A stretch of 64,000 bases of DNA, taken from assembly GCF_000960475.2 (NCBI RefSeq), contig NZ_JZDQ02000001.1:1-64000 (forward strand), given 5' to 3'. Positions 54,687 to 64,000 of this stretch are shown here, piece by piece. Made by a program: the position numbers and the translations under genes. The DNA comes from Nocardioides luteus (GTDB lineage: Bacteria > Actinomycetota > Actinomycetes > Propionibacteriales > Nocardioidaceae). The notes under the pieces were generated by a model. That model was not told the DNA's origin and did not search any database. It saw nothing but the letters and a program-made list of their open reading frames with translations. Positions within the stretch are counted from its first letter, which is position 1. Every line of letters begins with the position of its first letter.

Positions 54687-54730
54687 GGATCGTCGTTGTC
54701 CCCGACGGCAGGCCATGGTGCCGTAGACCC

Positions 54731-55165
54731 ATGACCGACAAGACCCCGTACGCTCCAGTCCTCCGCACCCAGGCCGACGTCGAGGCCGCCTGGCGACATC
54801 TGATCAACCCTCTCGGCTGGCCCGAGCCCCGGCTGTGGTTCATGCTGGTCGATCCCGACGGCGTCCCGTTCCCGCAGCTGTGCCAGATCGAGGGCCTTCC
54901 GGAGGAGATCGCCGACGACGGTGCTCTCAACCTCGCCACGATGCTGCACGACCTCGTCGAGGCGCACGGGTTCGACCGCGTCGAGCTCCTGCTGTGCCGG
55001 CCGGGCGGTGGCCCACCGAACCGCTCGGACAGGAAGAACGCGGCCGAGCTCTACGGAGCGTGCGTCGTCGCCGGAGTGCCGCTCGACGTCGTCCATCTCG
55101 CGACCGACCACGACTTCTGGCCGATCCCGCTGGACGCGCTCGGTGAGATCAGAACTCCAGCGTGA
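54731..55165 (+). CDS. Conserved-looking hypothetical protein
   Basis: A 144-residue soluble protein of unknown function. The N-terminal part (APVLRTQADVEAAWRHLINPLGW) precedes a beta-rich part with LWFMLVDPDGVPFPQ and VELLLCRPGGGPP, and a segment VVAGVPLDVVHLATDHDFWPIPL. The fold suggests an alpha/beta protein, but I do not recognise the family. The last 17 bases overlap the reverse-strand VapB-like gene tail to tail. Confidence 0.7.
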   Translation: MTDKTPYAPVLRTQADVEAAWRHLINPLGWPEPRLWFMLVDPDGVPFPQLCQIEGLPEEIADDGALNLATMLHDLVEAHGFDRVELLLCRPGGGPPNRSDRKNAAELYGACVVAGVPLDVVHLATDHDFWPIPLDALGEIRTPA

Positions 55166-55340
55166 CCTTCGTGTCGCCCAGCTCGCGCTCGACGATGCGG
55201 TCGAACTCCGCGGCGGCGGCCTCACGCTCGACCAGGTCACGCAGCGCGTGGTCGATCGCAGCCTGGTTGGTCGTCGTCCCGGCGATCTTCCTCGCCTCGG
55301 CCAACAGCTCCGTGTCGATGCTGATCGACGTCTCGGTCAT
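55149..55340 (-). CDS. Orphan VapB-like antitoxin (ribbon-helix-helix)
   Basis: A 63-residue protein starting MTETSISIDTELLAEARKI, with a short beta strand and two helices (NQAAIDHALRDLVERE), the layout of VapB-type antitoxins that bind DNA as dimers. The C-terminal EFDRIVERELG would be the toxin-binding tail. No VapC-like PIN-domain gene follows on this strand; the sequence beyond the stop belongs to a forward gene. I chose the ATG at 55340; the upstream in-frame extension is not conserved-looking. Confidence 0.7.
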   Translation of the reverse strand: MTETSISIDTELLAEARKIAGTTTNQAAIDHALRDLVEREAAAAEFDRIVERELGDTKVTLEF

Positions 55341-55623
55341 TGCGTACCCCCGCACGTAATCGTGATGAAACATCGAAACGCTAGCGGCGCACATCATGCA
55401 ACGCAATGACCTGCGACAACCGTCACATCGTGTCGCACTCAACTGTTCCGGGCGCCGGATGCCCCCGCTGGATGGTGGGTGATGGACGTCGGCCGCCCCG
55501 AACCTGGTCGCCACGGTCACAGAATCGGGCGACCGTGTGGAACACCGGTGAGTCGCGCACGAGGCACATGCCAGGATGGAGGCGAGAAGGACCGATGTGG
55601 GTCCGTGAACGCAAGGGTTAGAG
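55341..55623. other. Intergenic region between the VapB-like and AIM24 genes
   Basis: About 280 bp with no credible gene, AT-richer near the VapB-like start (CGTGATGAAACATCG), where promoter and operator of that gene are expected. An inverted repeat GGTCGCC (55506-55512) / GGCGACC (55528-55534) lies in the middle. Confidence 0.4.
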
Positions 55624-56580
55624 ATGACGGACGCAGCGTGGTACCCGGACCCGACCGGACAGGCGGAGCTTCGCTACTACGACGGGAGCCAGTGGACCGA
55701 GCACGTGTCGACGGGCGGGCAGCAGTCGACGGCGCCCCTGGCGCCCCCTCAGGCCACTGTGGAGCAGGAGGCGCCGACGCAGGTCGGTTCGGTGCAGGCC
55801 GCTCAAGCGGCGTACGGCGACAGCGCGCAGGCGCAGCCGGCTCAGGCTGCGTCGGCGCAGTACGGGCAGCAGGCCGCCCAGGCGCAGCCTACGGGCGACC
55901 CGTTCGCGGGGATCTCGGGTGACCTGATCGACGGTCGCTTCGCCGAGATCGAGGGCAACGGCGCGGTGCTGCAGAACAAGAAGCTCCTGCGCGTACGCGT
56001 CGGGGAGCCGTTCCAGGCGCGCCAGGGCTCGATGGTGGCCTATCAGGGCAACGTCCAGTTCAAGTACCAGGGCGGCGGCGTGGGGAAGTTCCTCAAGCGT
56101 GCCGTCACCGGTGAGGGCCTCAGCCTGATGGGCGTCGAGGGTCAGGGCGACGTCTTCCTGGCCGACGCCGCCAAGGAGGTCCACATCCTCCAGCTGAACA
56201 ACTCCGGTATCTCGATCAACGGTGACCACGTGCTGGCCTTCTCCGGTGGCCTGCAGTGGAACATCGAGCGGGTCCAGGGCGCCGGCATGCTCACCGGCGG
56301 CCTGTTCAACACGACGCTGCGCGGCACCGGCTGGGTCGCGGTCACCACCGAGGGTGACCCGGTGGTCCTCAACGCTGCCGAGGCGCCGACCTTCGCCGAC
56401 ACCAACGCGGTCGTCGGCTGGTCGCTCGGCCTGCAGACCAGCCTGCAGAAGTCGTTCACCGCGGGCGCGCTCATCGGCCGCGGCAGCGGCGAGGCGTTCC
56501 AGGTCGCCTTCCACGGCCAGGGCTTCGTCATCGTGCAGCCGTCCGAGGGTGCGGTCGTCCCGCCCCACTCGCACAGCTGA
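55624..56580 (+). CDS. DUF2510-AIM24 fusion protein
   Basis: A 318-residue protein. The N-terminal DUF2510 module (AWYPDPTGQAELRYYDGSQWTEHV, 5-28) is a small Trp-rich domain found on actinobacterial envelope-linked proteins. A linker of Gln/Ala/Pro repeats (35-90) leads to an AIM24 domain (about 95-310) with many Gly-rich beta strands. AIM24 proteins have no established bacterial function. It ends 156 bp before carA. Confidence 0.85.
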   Translation: MTDAAWYPDPTGQAELRYYDGSQWTEHVSTGGQQSTAPLAPPQATVEQEAPTQVGSVQAAQAAYGDSAQAQPAQAASAQYGQQAAQAQPTGDPFAGISGDLIDGRFAEIEGNGAVLQNKKLLRVRVGEPFQARQGSMVAYQGNVQFKYQGGGVGKFLKRAVTGEGLSLMGVEGQGDVFLADAAKEVHILQLNNSGISINGDHVLAFSGGLQWNIERVQGAGMLTGGLFNTTLRGTGWVAVTTEGDPVVLNAAEAPTFADTNAVVGWSLGLQTSLQKSFTAGALIGRGSGEAFQVAFHGQGFVIVQPSEGAVVPPHSHS

Positions 56581-56692
56581 GCGCAACCGAGCAGGGTCGA
56601 TTGCCGCGTACGTCACATGCTGGCGTACGCGGCGGTCGCCAACTGCCGTCAACCGGCATCTGCTTGATACTGTCACCAGCAAGTTGACCGAC

Positions 56693-56728
56693 ATCCTTTA
56701 AGCACCGTCCCGTGAGGCGGAGAAGGAG
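56693..56728 (+). promoter_or_regulatory. PyrR-binding RNA element in the carA leader
   Basis: Contains GTCCCGTGAGGC at 56707-56718 and the same flanking hairpin as the pyrR element; 24 contiguous bases and the leading ATCCTTTAA are identical, with only a short spacer differing. TCCTT again pairs with AAGGA, covering the carA Shine-Dalgarno AGAAGGAG. A GATACT -10 candidate lies at 56666-56671. Confidence 0.85.
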
Positions 56729-56735
56729 GTACGGC

Positions 56736-57872
56736 GTGCCGCTGCATGCCCACAAAGAAGCACTCCTCGTACTCGAGGATGGTCGATCGTTCCGGGGGGA
56801 GTCGTTCGGCGCCGAGGGTGAGACCTTCGGCGAGGCGGTCTTCTCCACCGGCATGACGGGCTACCAGGAGACGCTGACCGACCCGAGCTACCACCAGCAG
56901 GTGGTCGTGATGACCGCGCCCCACGTCGGCAACACCGGCGTGAACGACGAGGACCCCGAGTCCCGTCGGATCTGGGTCGCCGGCTACGTCGTCCGCGACC
57001 CTGCCCGGGTCTCCTCGAACTGGCGCGCCCAGCGCACCCTCGACGACGACCTCCGCGACCAGTCCGTGGTCGGCATCAGCGGGATCGACACCCGCGCCCT
57101 GACCCGCCACCTGCGTGAGCGCGGCGCGATGCGCGTCGGGATCTCCACGATCGAGACCGACCCCGAGGCCCTGCTGAAGAAGGTGCTCGCCTCCGCCGAG
57201 ATGAGCGGTGCGAACCTCTCCGACGCGGTCAGCACCGAGGAGGCGTACGTCGTCCCCGCCAAGGGCGAGAAGCGGTTCACCGTCGCGGCCCTCGACCTGG
57301 GCATCAAGGAGATGACCCCGGAGCGGATGGCCGAGCGCGGCATCGAGGTGCACGTGCTCCCGGCGACCGCGACCCTCGAGGACGTCCTCGCGACCAACCC
57401 CGACGGGCTCTTCTACTCCAACGGCCCCGGCGACCCGGCCGCGACCACCGGCCAGGTGGAGCTGCTCAAGGCGGCGCTGGCCGAGAACATCCCCTACTTC
57501 GGCATCTGCTTCGGCAACCAGCTCTTCGGCCGCGCGCTCGGCTTCGGGACGTACAAGCTCAAGTACGGGCACCGCGGGATCAACCAGCCGGTCATGGACC
57601 TCACCACCCGCAAGGTCGAGGTGACCGCCCACAACCACGGCTTCGCGGTGGACGCCCCGATCGGGGAGGAGACGAAGACGGACTACGGCATCGCGACCGT
57701 CTCCCACGTCAACCTCAACGACGACTGCGTCGAGGGTCTCGAGCTCAAGGACGCCGAGACGGGGAAGCTCAAGGGCTTCTCGGTCCAGTACCACCCGGAG
57801 GCAGCGGCCGGCCCGCACGATGCCGCCTACCTCTTCGACCGGTTCATCTCTCTCATGGCGAAGGAGGTCTGA
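56736..57872 (+). CDS. carA: Carbamoyl-phosphate synthase small subunit
   Basis: A 378-residue glutaminase subunit supplying ammonia for carbamoyl phosphate. The class I amidotransferase nucleophile is in [14 protein letters not shown] and the His/Glu in [10 protein letters not shown]. The GTG start at 56736 follows AGAAGGAG; an in-frame GTG at 56712 falls inside the PyrR element and is rejected. carB follows after three bases. It serves both UMP and arginine synthesis. Confidence 0.95.
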   Translation: MPLHAHKEALLVLEDGRSFRGESFGAEGETFGEAVFSTGMTGYQETLTDPSYHQQVVVMTAPHVGNTGVNDEDPESRRIWVAGYVVRDPARVSSNWRAQRTLDDDLRDQSVVGISGIDTRALTRHLRERGAMRVGISTIETDPEALLKKVLASAEMSGANLSDAVSTEEAYVVPAKGEKRFTVAALDLGIKEMTPERMAERGIEVHVLPATATLEDVLATNPDGLFYSNGPGDPAATTGQVELLKAALAENIPYFGICFGNQLFGRALGFGTYKLKYGHRGINQPVMDLTTRKVEVTAHNHGFAVDAPIGEETKTDYGIATVSHVNLNDDCVEGLELKDAETGKLKGFSVQYHPEAAAGPHDAAYLFDRFISLMAKEV

Positions 57873-57875
57873 GCG

Positions 57876-61207
<3,332 letters not shown>

Positions 61208-61211
<4 letters not shown>

Positions 61212-62248
61212 GGGCCTATCGCGCCTTGTTCGACAAGGTGCTGACGAAGACGGATCCGGAGCGGGCCCACCAGCAGGCCTTCGCCGCGATCCGGGCCGCC
61301 GGCCCGGCGCTGTCGAGGACCCGTACGCCGGGTTCCCCCGTGCACGCGATGGGGCTCACCTTCCCGAACGTGATCGGGCTGGCCGCGGGCTTCGACAAGA
61401 ACGCGGTCGGCATCGACGCGCTGGGCGGGCTCGGCTTCGGCCACGTCGAGATCGGCACGGTCACCGGTGAGGGCCAGCCGGGCAACCCGGCGCCGCGGCT
61501 CTTCCGGCTGCCCGCCGACCGCGCGGTGATCAACCGGATGGGCTTCAACAACGACGGCGCCGAGGCGGTCGCCGCCCGGCTGGCCAGCCGCCTGGAGCGG
61601 CGTGGCACGGCCGGCGGCGGGCCGATCCTGGGCATCAACATCGGCAAGACGAAGCTCGTGCCCGAGGACGACCAGGCGGCCGTCGAGGCCGACTACGCCA
61701 AGTCGGCGCGCCTGCTGGCGCCCTACGCCGACTACCTGGTCGTCAACGTCTCCTCGCCCAACACGCCGGGGCTGCGCAGCCTGCAGTCGGTCGAGAAGCT
61801 GCAGCCGCTGCTGGAGCACGTCCGCTCCATCGCCGACCAGGTCACCAAGCACCGGGTCCCGCTGCTGGTCAAGATCGCTCCCGACCTCGCCGACTCCGAC
61901 GTGGTCGAGGTCGCCGACCTGGCCACCGCGATCGGTCTGGACGGGATCATCGCGACCAACACCACCATCGGTCGCGAGCACCTCGTCTCCTCGCCCGCCG
62001 AGATCAGCGCGGCGGGTGCCGGTGGCCTCTCGGGCGCCCCGCTCAAGTCGCGTGCGCTCGACGTCCTGCGGCTGCTCCGCAGCCGGGTCAGCCCCGAGAT
62101 GACCCTCGTCGGCGTCGGCGGCATCACCACCGTCGAGGACGCCCGCGAGCGCCTCGCGGCCGGTGCCGACCTGCTCCAGGGCTACACCGGGTTCATCTAC
62201 GAGGGTCCCCTCTACGCCCGCCGGATCGCGAACGGGGTGGCTCGATGA
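61208..62248 (+). CDS. pyrD: Dihydroorotate dehydrogenase (quinone, class 2)
   Basis: A 346-residue FMN enzyme, fourth step of UMP synthesis. The N-terminal amphipathic segment ([20 protein letters not shown]) marks the membrane-associated class 2. FMN-site sequences are [22 protein letters not shown] and [10 protein letters not shown], and the catalytic Ser lies in [14 protein letters not shown] starts inside the carB stop. A longer in-frame ORF from 61163 only shadows carB. Confidence 0.96.
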
Positions 62249-63072
62249 CGTTCGGTGCTCGCTACACCGCCGCCCTCGCCGAGCGGGGGAGGCTCTGTGC
62301 CGGAATCGACCCGCACGCCTCGCTGCTCCTCGACTGGGGGCTCGACGACGACCTCGCCGGCCTGGAGAGGTTCGCGCTGACAGCGGTCGAGGGCCTGGCG
62401 CCCCACGTCTCGGTCATCAAGCCGCAGAGCGCGTTCTACGAGCGCTTCGGCTCGCGCGGCGTCGCCGTCCTGGAGCGGGTCATCGCCGAGTCGAAGGCCG
62501 CCGGTGCGCTGGTGCTGCTCGACATCAAGCGTGGTGACATCGGCTCGACCAGCCAGGCGTACGCCGACGCCTACCTCGATCCCGCCAGCCCGCTCGGCTC
62601 CGACGCGGTGACGGTGAGCCCCTACCTGGGGTTCGGGTCGCTGACGCCGTTCGTGGAGACGGCGACGAAGTTCGACGCCGGGCTGTTCGTGCTCGCCCTG
62701 ACCTCCAACAAGGAGGGCCCCGAGGTGCAGCACGCGACCGTGGAGGACGGCCGCAGCGTCGGCCGGGTCATGCTCGACCACCTCCGCCGGCTCAACGACG
62801 GCGAGACGCCGCTGGGCTCCTTCGGTGCGGTCGTCGGTGCGACGATCGACGGCGCGGACGGTGCCGGGGTGGCGTACGACTTCGGGTTCAACGGCCCCAT
62901 CCTGGCGCCGGGCTTCGGTGAGCAGGGCGGCACCCCGGGCGACCTCGCCCGGATCTTCGGTCCCGCCAACGCCAACGTGGTCGCCAGCACCAGCCGTGGT
63001 CTGCTGCGCAAGGGTCCCGACGTGGCCGCGCTGCGCGACGAGGCGCTGCGGCTGCGCGACGAGCTCGGCTGA
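62245..63072 (+). CDS. pyrF: Orotidine 5'-phosphate decarboxylase
   Basis: A 275-residue enzyme of the longer (type 2) OMP decarboxylase subfamily, last step of UMP synthesis. The active site [21 protein letters not shown] holds the catalytic Lys and Asp residues. ATG overlaps the pyrD stop. The upstream pyrE step (orotate phosphoribosyltransferase) is not in this window. A nested hairpin structure follows. Confidence 0.95.
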   Translation: MTFGARYTAALAERGRLCAGIDPHASLLLDWGLDDDLAGLERFALTAVEGLAPHVSVIKPQSAFYERFGSRGVAVLERVIAESKAAGALVLLDIKRGDIGSTSQAYADAYLDPASPLGSDAVTVSPYLGFGSLTPFVETATKFDAGLFVLALTSNKEGPEVQHATVEDGRSVGRVMLDHLRRLNDGETPLGSFGAVVGATIDGADGAGVAYDFGFNGPILAPGFGEQGGTPGDLARIFGPANANVVASTSRGLLRKGPDVAALRDEALRLRDELG

Positions 63073-63076
63073 GGTT

Positions 63077-63182
63077 GTGGGTTACCCGGTCGACCGGGAA
63101 AACCTGGACTGGACGGGCACTGAAACACCCGTCCAGTCCAGGCCTGAGAAATAGGTGCGGGCCGGCCGACCGGGTATCCCAC
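63077..63182. terminator. Nested inverted repeats after pyrF
   Basis: An outer pair of 21-base arms (63077-63097 and 63162-63182, two mismatches, containing TACCCGGTCG) encloses a perfect 15-bp hairpin (CCTGGACTGGACGGG at 63103-63117 with its complement at 63128-63142, 10-base loop). The inner hairpin is a good terminator for the pyr block; the outer arms are unusual. Confidence 0.8.
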
Positions 63183-63202
63183 ATCGCTGGCACACTGGCC
63201 CG

Positions 63203-63652
63203 ATGACCAGTCTCCGGATGGCCGCCCAGCTCCTCGTCCTGCCGGTCCTCGCCACGGGCCTGACCTCGTGCGGTGACCCGATCGACGACTACTGCCAGTC
63301 CCTGAAGGGGCACCAGGCGGAGCTGACGAAGACGCTGGGGGAGGGCGACACCGGTGGGCTGATCGCGGCCCTGCCGGTTTTCGAGGATCTCGAGCGCAAC
63401 GCGCCCGACGACATCGCCAAGGACTGGAAGACGCTCACGACCGCGATCTCGGGGCTCGACACGGCTCTGCAGGACGCCGGTGTCTCGCCCGACGACTTCG
63501 AGAACGGAAAGCCGCCCGAGGGGGTCGGCGCCGCCGAGGCGAAGAAGATCGCCGACGCGGCGACGAAGGTGAGCAGCACGAAGACCCAGGAGGCGTCCGT
63601 ACGCGTCCAGCAGCAGGCCCGGGACGTCTGTCACACGTCGCTGACCCTGTGA
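63203..63652 (+). CDS. Small putative lipoprotein
   Basis: A 149-residue exported protein. The signal peptide ends in a lipobox (LTSC, Cys near residue 23). The mature part is acidic and helical, starting GDPIDDYCQSLKGHQAEL and ending with RDVCHTSL; the two inner Cys residues could form a disulphide. It resembles small DUF-type lipoproteins of actinomycetes, function unknown. The ATG at 63203 is preferred because it starts the signal peptide; the in-frame ORF extends upstream to 63155 without a signal. Confidence 0.75.
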   Translation: MTSLRMAAQLLVLPVLATGLTSCGDPIDDYCQSLKGHQAELTKTLGEGDTGGLIAALPVFEDLERNAPDDIAKDWKTLTTAISGLDTALQDAGVSPDDFENGKPPEGVGAAEAKKIADAATKVSSTKTQEASVRVQQQARDVCHTSLTL

Positions 63653-63694
63653 GCCTGGAAGCGAACCTGATGGACACCAGATAGGCGACCCCGA

Positions 63695-63724
63695 TTGCCG
63701 CCCCGGCAACGTAATGGCTAGATT
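63695..63724 (+). promoter_or_regulatory. Housekeeping promoter for mihF
   Basis: TTGCCG, an 18-bp spacer, then TAGATT at 63719-63724. The transcript would begin near 63731, giving a leader of about 98 nt. A 7-bp hairpin GAGCGCT-N7-AGCGCTC (63730-63750) lies right at the predicted start and might mark a binding site. Confidence 0.55.
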
Positions 63725-63828
63725 GGCGCGAGCGCTTACTTTCAGCGCTCAGCCGGGGGGCACGATCCCTGTACCGCGCGACCCGGTTGCCCTGTTGACT
63801 ACACATTTGATCGTGAAAGGGAGTCTTC

Positions 63829-64000
63829 GTGGCTCTGCCTCCGGACATCACCCCTGAACAGCGCGCTGCCGCGCTGGCGAAAGCCGCGGCCTCGCGCCAG
63901 GAGCGGGCTGCTGTCAAGAACAAGGTCCGCACTGGCGGCATGTCCGTCATCGAGGTCATCGAGGAGGGGAAGAAGAACGAGGTCGTCGGCAAGATGAAGG
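63829..64000 (+). CDS. mihF: Actinobacterial integration host factor (partial)
   Basis: The first 57 codons of the actinobacterial nucleoid protein mIHF, cut by the window end. It begins VALPPDITPEQRAAALAKAAASRQERAAVKNKVRTG, matching the DNA-binding helical family typical of actinomycetes, which includes a helix-two-turn-helix. GTG 63829 with GGGAG upstream is the likely start. In this group of bacteria guanylate kinase (gmk) usually follows. Confidence 0.92.
   Translation, partial: MALPPDITPEQRAAALAKAAASRQERAAVKNKVRTGGMSVIEVIEEGKKNEVVGKMK

Overview
This window is about 64 kb of very GC-rich DNA with the core-gene order of a Gram-positive actinomycete: pgsA, pdxST, yebC, ruvCAB, yajC-secD-secF, apt, rel, hisS, aspS, rarA, alaS, ruvX, mltG, the aro genes, efp, nusB, the pyr genes and the actinobacterial integration host factor. 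Strong GC bias at third codon positions, frequent GTG starts, ATGA/GTGA gene overlaps, many leaderless promoters and a PIP synthase all fit Actinomycetota. A member of Nocardioidaceae is my best guess, but that is inference. There are no rRNA or tRNA genes, phage genes, insertion sequences or CRISPR arrays that I can see. Most of the window is housekeeping sequence.

Layout. 1-300: a converging tandem array of 21-bp repeats. 0.3-4.5 kb: phospholipid head-group synthesis, vitamin B6 synthesis and YebC. 4.6-13.2 kb: ruvCAB behind a LexA-type operator, the Sec accessory proteins, apt and the stringent-response enzyme Rel. 13.2-15 kb: two related small membrane proteins facing a DUF349 gene across a bidirectional terminator. 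15.2-19 kb: a metallo-beta-lactamase-fold hydrolase, hisS and aspS. 19.3-29.9 kb: an oligopeptide ABC transporter locus with two binding proteins and two permease pairs but only one ATPase pair. 29.9-36.8 kb: rarA, two membrane-linked hypothetical proteins, alaS, ruvX and mltG. 36.8-41.1 kb: aroE, a prepilin peptidase, aroC, aroK and aroB. 41.3-44.1 kb: a reverse-strand block (VOC, AraC, acyl-CoA dehydrogenase, TetR) that splits the aro genes. 44.2-46.4 kb: aroQ, a membrane protein, efp and nusB. 46.6-48.8 kb: a MinD/ParA-like ATPase and a quinone oxidoreductase. 48.8-63.1 kb: the complete de novo UMP pathway in two blocks (pyrR-pyrB-pyrC and carA-carB-pyrD-pyrF), each headed by the same PyrR-type RNA element. 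Between the blocks lie a methyltransferase, a DUF2200 protein, an ABC-F ATPase with a five-codon leader ORF, an orphan VapB-like antitoxin and an AIM24 protein. 63.2 kb to the end: a small lipoprotein and the start of mihF.

How the parts work together. The pyr genes supply every enzyme from bicarbonate and glutamine to UMP, and PyrR probably represses both blocks by hiding their ribosome-binding sites. mltG, ruvX, alaS and the aro genes form a dense series of overlapping cistrons. The transporter locus appears to be two peptide importers that share one pair of ATPases. Several regulatory devices can be read directly from the sequence: the LexA-type box, two PyrR elements, leaderless promoters of the form TANNNT-N6/7-RTG, a hairpin over the pyrC ribosome-binding site entered by a 28-codon ORF, and strong terminators.
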